Of a stretch of DNA of 64,000 nt, positions 33,729 to 43,655 are shown in pieces; the first letter of the stretch is position 1; the number at the start of each line of letters is the position of its first letter. The position numbers and the translations under genes are program-made. The DNA is from Dyella sp. OK004 (lineage in GTDB: Bacteria > Pseudomonadota > Gammaproteobacteria > Xanthomonadales > Rhodanobacteraceae), in the NCBI RefSeq assembly GCF_900114495.1, contig NZ_FOZI01000001.1, forward strand, positions 949,469 to 1,013,468, written 5' to 3'. The notes under the pieces were generated by a model. That model was not told the DNA's origin. It ran no database searches and was given only the letters and a program-made list of their open reading frames with translations.

Positions 33729-34499
33729 TCAATCGGCGACGTCAGCCACTAAACGATCCAACTCTGCTTTCAATATCGCACCGTTCTGCCGCAACCAGTC
33801 GCGCTGCTCGCGCCAGTCGGGAAAGAGATTCTCCACTTGCGCCCAGAAACGCGGCGCATGACTGCGCACGCGCAGATGACACAGCTCGTGCGCCAGCACG
33901 TAGCGCAACGCCGCGGGCGGTGCCAGCGCAAGGGCAAGATCGAGATTGATGCGATCGCGTGTATCGAGACTGCCCCACAGACTTTTCATGGGACGGATCT
34001 TGAGCGCGGTAGGTGCAAGACCGAGTTGCGGCACGTAGGTCGCCATCCAGCGCGAGACATCGCGACGCATCAGTGATTCGAAATGCGATGCGAGCAAGCC
34101 GCGCGCCACCGGCACGGCACGCGTGTGCGGACGCGGTATCACCAGGGTGATGCCGCCGTCGTAGTGTTCCACTTTGGGATACGGACCTTCGGCCCAGTCA
34201 AGCAAAGTGAGTTCGCCGCGCAACGGAAACTCGGTGGCGAAGCCCACGCGCAACGGCGGTAACGGCTTGCTGATGAGATTGAGTTCGTCGAGTTTCTTTT
34301 CCAGCCAATCGACATGGCTGCGCAGAAATGCGCTGACTTGCGCGGGGTGCGTGCCATGCGGATACGACACGCGCGCACCTTTCGGCGTCACCGTCAGTCG
34401 CAAGCGGCGCGCGCGCGGATGCGCGGACTTCAGCACACGAATCGTGCCGCCGCTCGCTGTCGCCAATTCCAGCCAATCGCCTTCCAGGTGCTGCGCCAT
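33729..34499 (-). CDS. YgjP-type zinc metallopeptidase (M48/SprT-like)
   Basis: 256 residues. Zinc motif HELCHLRVRSH in YVLAHELCHLRV and a third ligand within PRFWAQVE fit the YgjP-like metallopeptidase family (DUF45). The N-terminal part is a beta-rich domain with RRLRLTVTPKGARVSYP. Members resemble the WLM/SprT group involved in DNA-protein crosslink repair in eukaryotes; the bacterial role is unknown. It is 75 bp from the YkgJ-type gene and probably in one operon with it. Confidence 0.87.
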   Translation of the reverse strand: MAQHLEGDWLELATASGGTIRVLKSAHPRARRLRLTVTPKGARVSYPHGTHPAQVSAFLRSHVDWLEKKLDELNLISKPLPPLRVGFATEFPLRGELTLLDWAEGPYPKVEHYDGGITLVIPRPHTRAVPVARGLLASHFESLMRRDVSRWMATYVPQLGLAPTALKIRPMKSLWGSLDTRDRINLDLALALAPPAALRYVLAHELCHLRVRSHAPRFWAQVENLFPDWREQRDWLRQNGAILKAELDRLVADVAD

Positions 34500-34958
34500 G
34501 ATTCCGCCTTACTACTTGGTACCGCCTGCCTACTCTTATCCGTGTGCTATCTGTCGGTTCTGCCGGCGCTTCCTGCCGCCATTCTCCCCCCGCCAATGTG
34601 GGGAGAGCATGCAGACTTAGCAAGACTCTCCGGTGACGCGCCGATCACCAGAGGCCGTAAAAACAGGGGTTTCTGTGGCAGGCCGCCTGCAGACTGGCTT
34701 CAGTGCGGCCGAATCAGGCGTGGCGCGGGATGCGGGGCGGCACACACGCAGTGGCGGGGGCTGGCAGGTGACACTTCGACGTTTTTCGAGGTGTTGTTCA
34801 GGCTATTCAGGAGCAATAACACCCGGGTATCAGGGGTGTAGGAGCGCACCCTGTGCGCGAAAGCCCTGCAAAGCAGGGCTGTCTTTCACTTCCCGTGTGG
34901 CAAAAGCGGCCCTGCTTTGCAGGGCTTTCGCGCACAAGGTGCGCTCCTACAGACGAAC
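34500..34958. other. Intergenic region between YgjP-type and rdgC genes
   Basis: 459 bp without a supported gene. The left part holds only the leader of the YgjP-type gene; the right part (34838-34950) is a REP pair, listed separately. No clear promoter or other motif was seen in the middle. Confidence 0.4.
34838..34950. repeat. GTAG-type REP pair with long inner hairpin
   Basis: GTAGGAGCGCACCC...GCGCGA starts at 34838 and its complement ends at 34950. Inside, AAAGCCCTGCAAAGCAGGGC and GCCCTGCTTTGCAGGGCTTT extend the pairing, giving a long, nearly continuous inverted repeat around a roughly 30-bp loop. It lies directly downstream of the rdgC stop. Confidence 0.8.
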
Positions 34959-35876
34959 TTAGGCGTCGGCGGGGCGCGGCAGGCCGAACCACTCTTCCAG
35001 CTTGCCCAGCAGGCGCTCCAGTTCCAGCGTCAGCAGGGCGAAGCGGGCGTCCATCTCGGCGGCGGCGTCCTGGTGGCTGTCGCCCATTTCGTCCAGCACC
35101 ACGTCGAGGAACTTGAGCTTGCGTACCACTAGGTCCTCGCCCAGGACAAACGACATGCGGTCGTCGAAGGTGAGACCCAGCTGGAACACCTGCTTGCCAT
35201 TGCGCAGATGTTCCTTGACTTCTTCGCTGTCCAGCTCCTGCCGGCGGCAGCGCGCGATAGCGCCGGTGGCGGTGGCGGGATCGCGCAGTTCGCACTCGTC
35301 ACCCAGGGCCAGACCGGCCGGCAGGTTGCCGGTGGCGAGCCAATCAGTCATCAGCACGCGCGGGCCTTCCTCCGGCGCCAGCGGCACCGCGGGGAAGCTG
35401 CCCAGGGCTTCGCGCATCTGGGTCAGGGCATTTTCGGCGGACTTGCGGCTGGAGCTGTCCAGCACCAGCCAGCCGTGGCGCTTATCCACATAGGCTGAGA
35501 GACGCGAGCTGCGCACGAAGGCGCGCGGCAGCAGTTCGGTGAGCAGGTCTTCCTTGATGCGCTTGCGCTCGCGGCCGCCGACCTTGCGACCTTCTTCCTC
35601 GGCGATCTTCTGCACCTTGCGATACAACTCGTCGTTGACCACGGCGGCAGGCAGCAGCTTGTCCTCGCTGCCCACGGTGACCAGGGTGCAGGCCTTGACG
35701 GCGTGGGTCAGCGCGGCCTCTTCGCCGCGGCCCACCGGGGGCACGAAACCCTTGGTGCCCATTTCCAGTGGGCCGCACGGCCGCAGGCGGTGTTCGCCCA
35801 GGACTTCATCGAGACGGTTCAGATCTTCGGCAACGGCAGGGGAAAAGCGGAACAGCGTCAAATTGCGAAAAAACAT
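34959..35876 (-). CDS. rdgC: Recombination-associated protein RdgC
   Basis: 305 residues, equal to the usual length (about 303). RdgC forms a ring around double-stranded DNA and limits RecA loading. The N-terminus MFFRNLTLFRFSPAVAEDL and the internal QKIAEEEGRKVGGRERKRIK are strongly family-like. The region TFDDRMSFVLGEDLVVRKLK lies in the C-terminal part. Single gene with a 444-bp gap upstream. Confidence 0.95.
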   Translation of the reverse strand: MFFRNLTLFRFSPAVAEDLNRLDEVLGEHRLRPCGPLEMGTKGFVPPVGRGEEAALTHAVKACTLVTVGSEDKLLPAAVVNDELYRKVQKIAEEEGRKVGGRERKRIKEDLLTELLPRAFVRSSRLSAYVDKRHGWLVLDSSSRKSAENALTQMREALGSFPAVPLAPEEGPRVLMTDWLATGNLPAGLALGDECELRDPATATGAIARCRRQELDSEEVKEHLRNGKQVFQLGLTFDDRMSFVLGEDLVVRKLKFLDVVLDEMGDSHQDAAAEMDARFALLTLELERLLGKLEEWFGLPRPADA

Positions 35877-36320
35877 AGATGGTTTTTATCCGGGTCCACG
35901 TCGGTCCATGTCCGCGGAGCGGGCACGGCGAAACGACCATCATACCGGATGCCCCGCCCCTGCCCGGGCGGCCGGCGGCGCTGGTGGAATCTCCCGGCAA
36001 CGACTTTCGACACCCGACCGGGATCTTCGCCAGGCGATCCAAGCGTTTCGCAAGAAACTGTTTTGGACATCTATACATCCAAAAAAGATTTCGCTATAAC
36101 AGACCTGCATGCCGCATTGCAGCATCGAAGGGAACGAGTTGCGGCGACATGCTCCTTCGAGCGCACCGTGCCTCCAGAGGCCCTACGGTAGCGTTCTGAC
36201 GACTCCACCAAGCATCTGACGACTCTTACAGGCACTTGCGCGAACCGCAGGATATGCCGCGGTGCGTCACTGTCCGCGTCAGCCCCTTTCGGCGAGCCAT
36301 CACGGGGAGAACAAGACCAC
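35877..36320. other. Intergenic region between rdgC and the TonB receptor gene
   Basis: 444 bp without a supported gene. It holds the divergent leaders of rdgC and the receptor. A GGGGAGAA ribosome-binding site lies close to the ATG at 36321. A run of TTTCGCTATAACAG near 36090-36103 could contain a -10 element, but no good -35 is placed before it, so I do not call a promoter. Confidence 0.3.
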
Positions 36321-39300
36321 ATGAAGAACCGCAGCACATGGGTCAGGCATAGCCTGGCATTCGCCGTCGCGCTGGGTTTGGGGAACACCGCGCTGGCACA
36401 GTCCACCACCGGCAGCATCTTCGGCCAGGTCGCTTCCGGCCAGGGCGACAGCGTGTTGATCAAGAGCAGTACCGGCCTCAGCCGCGAAGTGCCGCTGGAC
36501 GACAAAGGCCGCTACAGCGTCGGGCAATTGCCGCTGGGCACTTACACGGTCAGCCTGCAGCGTGGCGGCAACCCGGTGGAAACGCGCGACAACATCAGCA
36601 TCAAGCTGGGCGCGGGCACCGAGGTGTCCTTCGTGAAGGCGGAGGCTGCAAAAAATCTCACGGGTGTCAGCGTTACCGCCAACGCATTGCCGGCGATCGA
36701 CGTGTCCAGCGTGGACTCGCGCACCGTGGTCACCGCCGATCAGCTGGCCAAGGTGCCGCTGGGCCGCAGTTCGGAAGCGATCGCGCTGCTCGCGCCGGGC
36801 GTGGTCAACAACGGCGGCAGCTTCACCGGACCCACCGGCAATTCGCTGGTGAGCTTCGGCGGTTCATCGGCGAGCGAGAACGCGTATTACGTCAACGGCT
36901 TCAACACCACCGATCCGCTGCGCGGTTTCGGCGGCCTCAGCCTGCCGTACGGTGCGATCGATCAGCAGGAGGTCTACACCGGCGGCTATAGCGCCATGTA
37001 CGGCCGCTCCGACGGCGGCGTGATCAACGTGGTGGGCAAGCGCGGCACCAATGAGTGGCATTTCGGCACACAGGTGCTGTGGGAACCGGCGTTCGCCCGC
37101 GCACGCCAGCGCGACCGTATTTACGCCAACGGCCTGCCGGCCACGCCCACCGCAGGCAACCTGTACGCGCCGGACAGTGCGGATCGCCAATGGACCACTA
37201 CCGTCAGCGCTTACGCGGGTGGCCCACTGATCAAGGACAAGCTGTTCTTCTTCCTCGCCGGTGAGTATGAGCGTCAGGAGGGCAACACCGTCAACCCGGT
37301 CAGTGGCTTCCTCTCCGGTAAGCCCTACGTGCAGTACCGCCAGAACGATCCGCGCTGGTACGCCAAGCTGGATTGGAACATCACGGACAATCACATCCTT
37401 GAACTGACCGGGCTTTCCGACAAAGCCAAGACGTCGGGCTCGATCTATCGCTACGACTACGTGCATCACACGCGGGGCGCGTTCATCGGTGCGGACGACA
37501 ACATCAAGAACGGTGGCGATGCCTACTCCGCGAAGTACACCGGTTATCTCACCGACGCGCTGACCCTGACCGCGCAGTACGGCAAGATGGAGACCACGTC
37601 TTACGATGTGCCCGGTGGCTACGACCCCAGTCTCACTTATGTCGATGGCCTGACCACGCAGAATCCCGCGCTCAACGGCGGCGTGGGTCGCGGCAACAGC
37701 CAGACCATCGTGTCGTTGTTCGATCCGGGTCGCAGCAACCGCACCAGCAGCACCCGCATCGACCTGAGCTACAAGCTGGGCGATCACACGCTCAGCGCGG
37801 GTATCGATAACCAGATGACGAAGGCGATCAACCAGGGTTCGGCCACGTCGGGTCCGGGCTATTACTGGGGCTACGGCCAAGGTGATCCGAACACGCCGAT
37901 CTCCACCGGCCTGGGTGTGCCGGCCACGATCGGCTTTCCGAACGGTGCGCAGGGCTATTACGTGGTGAAGAACGTCGCCACCAGCCTGGCCACGGTGCGC
38001 TCCAGCCAGCGCGCGCAGTACATCGAAGACAAATGGCAGGTGAGCGACCGCTGGCTGGTTTCGATCGGCGTGCGCAACGACCAGTTCAAGAATTTCAACA
38101 GCGACGGCAACGCTTACATCACCCAGCACAAGCCGCAGTGGGCGCCGCGGTTGGGCTTTGCGTGGGACGTGAATGGCGATTCCAGCTTCAAGGTGTATGG
38201 CAACGCCGGCCGCTACTACCTGGGCCTGCCGCTGAATCCCTCGCTCAACGCGGCGGGCGCTTATGTCAGCACCTCGCAGTACTACACCTATAGCGGCATC
38301 GCCGCGGACGGTACGCCGACCGGACTCACCCAGATGTCCGGACCGGTCTCGGCCAACAACGCGTTCGGTGTCCTGCCTGATCCAAAGACCGTGTCGGCGC
38401 AGAATCTGAAATCCGAATACCAGGACGAGTTCATCCTCGGCTTTACCAAGACTGCCGGCCCGAACTGGGTCTACGGTGCCAAGCTGACCCAGCGCATCCT
38501 GCGCAATGCGATCGACGATTACTGCGATATCGATCTGGTACTGGCGAAGTCCAAGGCGCTGGGTTACGACGTCACCACCGATAGCAATCCGGTGAGCTGC
38601 TGGTTGTTCAACCCCGGCAAGGCCAACACCTTCACGCTGGTGGACACCTCCGGGCATTACGTCAACGTGCCGCTCAACAACAAGGAATTCGGCTTCGAGC
38701 AGCTGAAGCGCCGCTACTACAGCCTGGAGAGTTTCCTCGAGCATCCGTTCGACGGTCGCTGGTACGGCAAACTCACCTATGTGTTCTCACGCAGCTACGG
38801 CAACACCGAAGGGCAGCTGCGTTCGGACCTGTATCGCGAGTCGCGCGGCACCGGCCAGACCGCGGTATCGACCACGCAGGACTGGGATAACTCGTACATC
38901 ATGGAATACACCAATGGTGTGCAGAACAACGATCATAAACATCAGATCAAGTTGTTCGGCTACTACCAGATCACGCCCGAGTGGCTGGCATCAGCCAATC
39001 TCAGCCTGATCTCCGGCGCGCCCAAGCCCTGCCTGGGCTACTACGGCCCCACGCACGCCGATCCGGCCGGCTATGGCAATAGCTACCACTACTGCCTGGG
39101 CGAACCGTCACCGCCCGGCAGCCACGGCCGCCTGCCGTGGGTCCGCCAGATCGACCTGGGTGTTAGCTATCGGCCGGCGTTTGCTGCAAGCCGGCTGGCG
39201 CTCAATGCGAACGTGTTCAATGTGCTCAACGAACAGCGCGTGATCGGGATTTTCCCGAATGCGGAGTCCTCACCGAACAAGGCGAATCCGTTGTATGGAA

Positions 39301-39359
39301 CACCGACATCGCGGCAGTTGCCGCGGTATGTGCGTTTGAGTGTGAGTTACGACTACTGA
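36321..39359 (+). CDS. TonB-dependent outer-membrane receptor (Oar-like)
   Basis: 1012 residues, signal peptide MKNRSTWVRHSLAFAVALGL ending ALAQ. After a carboxypeptidase-like regulatory domain (residues about 30-105) comes the plug, with LGRSSEAIALLAPGV and YGRSDGGVINVVGKRG, then a 22-strand barrel with repeated aromatic beta strands and the C-terminal strand LSVSYDY. Energy comes from TonB at the inner membrane. The ligand is unknown; related Oar-type receptors take up peptides or polysaccharide parts. A hairpin terminator follows between it and the convergent aminotransferase gene. Confidence 0.93.
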   Translation: MKNRSTWVRHSLAFAVALGLGNTALAQSTTGSIFGQVASGQGDSVLIKSSTGLSREVPLDDKGRYSVGQLPLGTYTVSLQRGGNPVETRDNISIKLGAGTEVSFVKAEAAKNLTGVSVTANALPAIDVSSVDSRTVVTADQLAKVPLGRSSEAIALLAPGVVNNGGSFTGPTGNSLVSFGGSSASENAYYVNGFNTTDPLRGFGGLSLPYGAIDQQEVYTGGYSAMYGRSDGGVINVVGKRGTNEWHFGTQVLWEPAFARARQRDRIYANGLPATPTAGNLYAPDSADRQWTTTVSAYAGGPLIKDKLFFFLAGEYERQEGNTVNPVSGFLSGKPYVQYRQNDPRWYAKLDWNITDNHILELTGLSDKAKTSGSIYRYDYVHHTRGAFIGADDNIKNGGDAYSAKYTGYLTDALTLTAQYGKMETTSYDVPGGYDPSLTYVDGLTTQNPALNGGVGRGNSQTIVSLFDPGRSNRTSSTRIDLSYKLGDHTLSAGIDNQMTKAINQGSATSGPGYYWGYGQGDPNTPISTGLGVPATIGFPNGAQGYYVVKNVATSLATVRSSQRAQYIEDKWQVSDRWLVSIGVRNDQFKNFNSDGNAYITQHKPQWAPRLGFAWDVNGDSSFKVYGNAGRYYLGLPLNPSLNAAGAYVSTSQYYTYSGIAADGTPTGLTQMSGPVSANNAFGVLPDPKTVSAQNLKSEYQDEFILGFTKTAGPNWVYGAKLTQRILRNAIDDYCDIDLVLAKSKALGYDVTTDSNPVSCWLFNPGKANTFTLVDTSGHYVNVPLNNKEFGFEQLKRRYYSLESFLEHPFDGRWYGKLTYVFSRSYGNTEGQLRSDLYRESRGTGQTAVSTTQDWDNSYIMEYTNGVQNNDHKHQIKLFGYYQITPEWLASANLSLISGAPKPCLGYYGPTHADPAGYGNSYHYCLGEPSPPGSHGRLPWVRQIDLGVSYRPAFAASRLALNANVFNVLNEQRVIGIFPNAESSPNKANPLYGTPTSRQLPRYVRLSVSYDY

Positions 39360-39377
39360 GTACGCGACAGCGCGGCA

Positions 39378-39408
39378 TAAAAAAGAAGGGCGGCCAAGGC
39401 CGCCCTTC
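39378..39408 (-). terminator. Intrinsic terminator for the aminotransferase gene (possibly bidirectional)
   Basis: GAAGGGCGGCC (39385-39395) pairs with GGCCGCCCTTC (39398-39408). On the minus strand the hairpin is followed by seven T bases (complement of 39378-39384), so it mainly serves the minus-strand gene. It also lies just after the TonB receptor stop and may end that transcript too. Confidence 0.85.
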
Positions 39409-39431
39409 TGCTTGACGCTTGTCGCTGTCGG

Positions 39432-40646
39432 TCAGGCTTTGCTGACCGCGGCTACGGCAGACACCACCGTGTCGAGGTTCGCGCGATTCAGCGCAGCCAC
39501 GCAGATGCGGCCGGTGCCGATGGCGTAGATCGCGTAGTCCTCGCGCAGCTTGTCCACCTGCGCCTTGCTCAGGCCCGAGTACGAGAACATGCCGGCCTGC
39601 TGCTGGATAAAGCCGAACTGCGGTGAACCGTTCGCGGCCAGCTTCTGCACCATGCCGGCGCGCATTGCGTGGATGCGCTCGCGCATCTCGGTCAGCTCCT
39701 GCTCCCACATGGCGCGCAGCTCGACGCTGTTGAGTACGCCGGCCACCAGCGCACCGCCGTGCGTGGACGGGCTGGAGTAGTTGGAGCGGATGGTGCGCTT
39801 GACCAGCGACTGCACGCGCAGTGCCTCCTCGCGATTGGCACCGACCACGGACAGCGCACCCACGCGCTCGCCGTAGAGCGAGAACGACTTGGAGTAGGAG
39901 TTGGCCACCACGAACGACTCGATGCCCGATTCGGCAAACAGGTGCACCGCCGTCGCGTCCGTGTCGATGCCCTTGTCGAAGCCCTGGTATGCCATATCGA
40001 CGAAGGGCAGCAGGTTGCGGTCCTTCACCAGTGCGACCACCTGCTTCCACTGTTCGGCGGTGAGATCCACGCCGGTCGGGTTGTGGCAGCAGGCGTGCAG
40101 CAGCACCACGGTGCCCGGCTCCATTTTGCCGAGGTCGGCAAGCATGCCGGCAAAGTCCAGGCCATGCGTGGCGGCATCGTAATAGGCGTAATCGACCACC
40201 TCGAAACCGGCCGCGCTAAACACCACGCGATGGTTTTCCCAGCTCGGGTTGCTGATGGCGATCTTGGCCTTGGGCAGGACTTTTTTCAGCAGGTCAGCGC
40301 CGATGCGCAACGCGCCGCTGCCGCCGATGGTCTGCGAGGTCGCCACACGGCCGGCGGCCAGCAGCGGCGACTCCGGACCGAACACCAGCTTCTGCGTGGC
40401 CTGGGTGTAAGCCGGCAGGCCATCGATCGGCAGATAGCCGCGCGGCTTGGCTTCCAGCGCCAGCGCCTGCTCCACTTCGCGCACCGCGCGGAGCAGCGGG
40501 ATGCGGCCTTGTTCGTCGTAATAGATGCCCACGCCCAGGTTGACCTTGCCCGGACGCGAGTCGGCCAGATAGGCCTCAGTGAGTCCCAGGATCGGATCGC
40601 CCGGGGTCATTTCAACGGATGCAAAGTGAGACACGGCGTTACTCAT
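39432..40646 (-). CDS. Aromatic amino acid aminotransferase (class I/II, TyrB/AspC type)
   Basis: 404-residue PLP-dependent aminotransferase that moves amino groups between aspartate or aromatic amino acids and 2-oxoglutarate. Seen: VNLGVGIYYDEQG at the N-terminus, GGSGALRIGADLL, NPSWENHRVVF, ACCHNPTGVDLT, and the PLP lysine in NSYSKSFSLYGERVGAL. These match the aspartate/tyrosine aminotransferase family Ialpha. It is 33 bp downstream of ttcA on the same strand. AspC or TyrB cannot be told apart from sequence alone. Confidence 0.93.
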   Translation of the reverse strand: MSNAVSHFASVEMTPGDPILGLTEAYLADSRPGKVNLGVGIYYDEQGRIPLLRAVREVEQALALEAKPRGYLPIDGLPAYTQATQKLVFGPESPLLAAGRVATSQTIGGSGALRIGADLLKKVLPKAKIAISNPSWENHRVVFSAAGFEVVDYAYYDAATHGLDFAGMLADLGKMEPGTVVLLHACCHNPTGVDLTAEQWKQVVALVKDRNLLPFVDMAYQGFDKGIDTDATAVHLFAESGIESFVVANSYSKSFSLYGERVGALSVVGANREEALRVQSLVKRTIRSNYSSPSTHGGALVAGVLNSVELRAMWEQELTEMRERIHAMRAGMVQKLAANGSPQFGFIQQQAGMFSYSGLSKAQVDKLREDYAIYAIGTGRICVAALNRANLDTVVSAVAAVSKA

Positions 40647-40679
40647 TGGGGTTAGTGAAGGAGGGGGTAGTAAGTGAAG

Positions 40680-41543
40680 CTACGACTCGTCCGGCGCGCC
40701 GGCGAGCCAGTCGTGTGCATCGACGCGGGAAATACCGTCGCGGGTGCCGAGCGAAGCGAAGTCGAACAGCTTGCGATCGGCGAGCTGCGAGGGTGCCACA
40801 GATCCGAGCGCGCGGAAGATATTTTCGCTGCGGCCCGGCTGCTGTTTTTCCCAATCCTCCAGCATGCGCTTGACTGCCTTGCGCTGCAGATTCTCCTGCG
40901 AGCCGCACAGATTGCAGGGAATGATCGGGAACTGGTGCTGCTCGGCATAGACGGCTATATCGCTTTCCCTGCTATACGCCAGCGGACGGATCACCACATG
41001 GCGGCCATCGTCCGAGCGCAGCTTGGGCGGCATGGCCTTGAGCTGCGCCTGATAGAACAGATTGAGGAAGAAGGTGCCGAGGATGTCCTCGCGGTGATGG
41101 CCCAGCGCGATCTTGGTGACGCCGTTATCTGCCGCCCACTGGTACAGCGCGCCGCGCCGCAGGCGCGAGCACAGGCTGCACATGGTCTTGCCCTCGGGGA
41201 TCACCCGCGTGACCGTGCTGTAGGTGTCCTGCTCGATGATGTGGAACGGAATGCCGCGCGCGCTCAGGTAATCCGGCAGTACGTGCTCCGGAAAACCCGG
41301 CTGCTTCTGGTCCAGGTTCACCGCGATCAATTCGAAGCGCACCGGCGCCTTCGCCTGCAGCTGGAGCAGCAAGTCCAGCAAGGTGTAGGAATCCTTGCCG
41401 CCGGACAGGCAGACCATCACCTTGTCGCCTTCTTCGATCATGTTGAAGTCGGCAATGGCCTGGCCCACCAGATGGCGCAGGCGCTTGGCCAGCTTGCCGG
41501 CTTCGTACAGCTGCTTGCGGGCGGGGTCGGGCGGCGCGGACAT
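40680..41543 (-). CDS. ttcA: tRNA 2-thiocytidine(32) synthetase TtcA
   Basis: 287 residues. TtcA puts sulfur on C32 of certain tRNAs and needs a 4Fe-4S cluster. The ATP-pyrophosphatase loop SGGKDS is at residues 47-52; the cluster cysteines are in MCSLCSRL and [14 protein letters not shown]. The ATG at 41543 gives [12 protein letters not shown]; an upstream extension in frame overlaps a divergent gene and is unlikely. It is followed by the aminotransferase gene. Confidence 0.95.
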   Translation of the reverse strand: MSAPPDPARKQLYEAGKLAKRLRHLVGQAIADFNMIEEGDKVMVCLSGGKDSYTLLDLLLQLQAKAPVRFELIAVNLDQKQPGFPEHVLPDYLSARGIPFHIIEQDTYSTVTRVIPEGKTMCSLCSRLRRGALYQWAADNGVTKIALGHHREDILGTFFLNLFYQAQLKAMPPKLRSDDGRHVVIRPLAYSRESDIAVYAEQHQFPIIPCNLCGSQENLQRKAVKRMLEDWEKQQPGRSENIFRALGSVAPSQLADRKLFDFASLGTRDGISRVDAHDWLAGAPDES

Positions 41544-41648
41544 GGGGCGTGAATCGTACTGAAAGACTGCCCATTGTAACGGGCTGACCGGCCGGGGTCT
41601 GGCGGCGCTACACTCAGGGTCCGTCCATTGACTGACAGCCCGTCGCCC

Positions 41649-41855
41649 ATGCAGGTCCAGGATCCCGCCGAGATTGCCCATCTGCTGGCCGAACTGCGCG
41701 TCGAACACCGCGACCTGGACGTGGCCATCGAACATCTGGCCAATATCATTGGCCGCGACGAGCTGCAGCTCACCCGCATGAAGAAGCGCAAACTGCTGCT
41801 TAAAGACGCCATCGCGCGCCTGGAAAGCAGGCTGATCCCCGATCTCGACGCCTGA
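41649..41855 (+). CDS. YdcH-family protein (DUF465)
   Basis: 68 residues. The sequence [16 protein letters not shown] and [19 protein letters not shown] matches the small coiled-coil DUF465 family found widely in proteobacteria. Most of the protein is one amphipathic helix pair. The ATG at 41649 is chosen; a TTG 21 bp earlier is an alternative. It is divergent from ttcA, and the acetyltransferase gene follows 23 bp downstream. Confidence 0.85.
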   Translation: MQVQDPAEIAHLLAELRVEHRDLDVAIEHLANIIGRDELQLTRMKKRKLLLKDAIARLESRLIPDLDA

Positions 41856-41878
41856 CGCGTCTCCGCTCCGGACTCCCC

Positions 41879-42490
41879 ATGCCCGCTCTTGTCCCGACTC
41901 GCCTGGAAGACGGTTACGTCTCCCTCGAACCCCTGCGCCCCGAACACGCCCCCGCCCTGGAAGCCGCCTCAGCTGACGGTGAGCTATGGAAGCTGTGGTT
42001 CACCAGCGCCCCGGCACCCGGTCAAGCCGCGGCTTATATCGACGCGGCGCTGGAAGGCGAGGCCAAAGGCGTGATGCTGCCGTTCGCGGTGCGCGAAAAA
42101 AGCACCGGTGAGATCGTCGGCACCACGCGCTATTACGATTTCGCGCCTGAGCTGCCGCGCATCGCCATCGGCTACACCTGGTACGCCAGGCGCTGGCAGA
42201 AGAGCCATCTCAATACCGCCTGCAAGCGATTGTTGCTGGGACATGCTTTCGAAGCCCTGGATTGCGTGGCGGTGGAGTTCCACACCGATGGCCGAAATCA
42301 GGATTCCCAGCGCGCTATCGAACGCCTCGGCGCGCACAAGGACGGCGTACTGCGCGCCCACAAGCGCCGCCCCGACGGCACGCTGCGCGACACGGTGTGT
42401 TACAGCATCCTTGCAGGCGAGTGGCCGGATGTCTCGCGCTGGTTGGGGATGCGGCTGGAGCGGCTCGGCACGTTGCGGCAGCCCGGCTGA
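41879..42490 (+). CDS. GNAT-family N-acetyltransferase (RimJ/RimL-like)
   Basis: 203 residues. It has the GNAT core: [18 protein letters not shown] at the N-terminus, then [40 protein letters not shown] with the acetyl-CoA loop region, and [20 protein letters not shown]. These match the RimJ/RimL group that acetylates proteins or small molecules. Its stop is near a REP element and the gene converges with the efflux operon. Confidence 0.88.
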   Translation: MPALVPTRLEDGYVSLEPLRPEHAPALEAASADGELWKLWFTSAPAPGQAAAYIDAALEGEAKGVMLPFAVREKSTGEIVGTTRYYDFAPELPRIAIGYTWYARRWQKSHLNTACKRLLLGHAFEALDCVAVEFHTDGRNQDSQRAIERLGAHKDGVLRAHKRRPDGTLRDTVCYSILAGEWPDVSRWLGMRLERLGTLRQPG

Positions 42491-42583
42491 TCGCACACCA
42501 CTACGCAGGGCTTTCACTCGGGCCATCCATGGCCCTCGCCCTTCGGGCGGCTTCGCCGTGCAAACCGGCAGTCCTGCCGGTTT

Positions 42584-42607
42584 GTCGCGCACAGAGTGCG
42601 TTCCTAC
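42584..42607 (-). repeat. GTAG-type REP element, single or degraded pair
   Basis: GTCGCGCACAGAG...CGTTCCTAC matches the REP consensus with two changes. An upstream AAACCGGCAGTCCTGCCGGTTT hairpin precedes it, as in the 32.9-kb pair, but its left REP arm is not well preserved. It lies between the acetyltransferase stop and the HlyD gene stop. Confidence 0.65.
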
Positions 42608-42616
42608 AACGGCGTA

Positions 42617-43633
42617 TTAGTTCACCTGCTTGCGGCCGTCGTCGCGCGGCTGCACTTCGATCGTCGCTGTCATGCCGGCCGCCAACACCGCATCGGTAGG
42701 TAGATCGGACGTATCGATAGATATACGCACTGGCACACGCTGCGCCAGCCGCACCCAGTTGAAGGTGGGATTGACGTCGGCAAGCAAGTCGCTGCCGGTG
42801 GGGTTGTCTCGATCGGTGATGCCGCGCGCCACGCCGGTGATCTGGCCCTTGAGATGCACACCGCCGGCCATCAGGCGGATCGTCACCGGGTCGCCCACGC
42901 GCAAGTGCGGCAGCTTGGTTTCTTCAAAATAGCCGTAGATGTAGTAGCTATGGCTGTCGATCAGCGCGAGGCGCGGGCTGCCGGTAGCGGCGTAGTCACC
43001 CACACGCACATCGAGGTTGGTCACATAGCCGTCTACGGGCGCGCGCACTTCGGTACGTTGCAGATCAAGATTGGCACGGTCGAGCGCAACCTGTGCCTGT
43101 TCCACCGCCGCCTCGGCCTGCTGCTTCGAGGCGCTGGCCTGGTTGCCGCCGGCTTGGGCCTGTTGCCAGGTGGCGCGAGCGGCGTTGGCCGATGACAGCG
43201 CATCGGTGCGCACTTCCATCGACACCACGTCACCCAGTTTCTGGCGGCGCTGCGCCTGCTCGGCGAGCATGTCGTAATCGGCCTTGCGTGCGGCGGCGCT
43301 CGCCAACGCGGCATTGATGTTGGCACCGGCCGCGCGTGCGCTCGCTTCGGAGGCGGAGAGATTGGCCTCAGCCTGGGCGACGGCGTTCCTGAAACGCTCC
43401 TGGTCGATGGCGAACAGCAGATCGCCCTTCTTTACCACTTGGTTGTCGACTACCGCGACGCGGGTGACCAGCCCGGACACATCCGGCGCAATACGCACGA
43501 CTTCAGCGCGCACGCGGCCGTCGCGGGTCCACGGCGAATACATGTAGTGACGCCATAGCGCGTGGCCGAGCAACAGCGCGACCACAACTACAACGGCGGT
43601 GACGATAAAACGGAGCAGTGATTGGATCTTCAT
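42617..43633 (-). CDS. HlyD-type periplasmic efflux adaptor (AaeA/EmrA-like)
   Basis: 338 residues. An N-terminal membrane helix (SLLRFIVTAVVVVVALLLGH), a biotinyl-lipoyl half DVSGLVTRVAVVDNQVVKKG, a long coiled coil from about residue 90 to 190 rich in Ala and Gln, and the second lipoyl half with EVRAPVDGYVTNLDVRVGDY. It links the FUSC inner-membrane unit to an outer-membrane channel. Last gene of the MarR operon. In E. coli the AaeAB pair exports p-hydroxybenzoic acid; this is the best comparison. Confidence 0.9.
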   Translation of the reverse strand: MKIQSLLRFIVTAVVVVVALLLGHALWRHYMYSPWTRDGRVRAEVVRIAPDVSGLVTRVAVVDNQVVKKGDLLFAIDQERFRNAVAQAEANLSASEASARAAGANINAALASAAARKADYDMLAEQAQRRQKLGDVVSMEVRTDALSSANAARATWQQAQAGGNQASASKQQAEAAVEQAQVALDRANLDLQRTEVRAPVDGYVTNLDVRVGDYAATGSPRLALIDSHSYYIYGYFEETKLPHLRVGDPVTIRLMAGGVHLKGQITGVARGITDRDNPTGSDLLADVNPTFNWVRLAQRVPVRISIDTSDLPTDAVLAAGMTATIEVQPRDDGRKQVN

Positions 43634-43655
43634 GATCGTGACTCAGTAACGCAGC

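Noticed and set aside
36063-36103. Promoter from TTGGAC to TATAAC before the TonB receptor gene
   Set aside because: The spacing is 26 bp, too long for a sigma-70 promoter.
36864-38744. 626-codon open frame on the minus strand opposite the TonB receptor gene
   Set aside because: The receptor's plug and barrel strands are clear on the plus strand; the antisense product has no recognisable domain.
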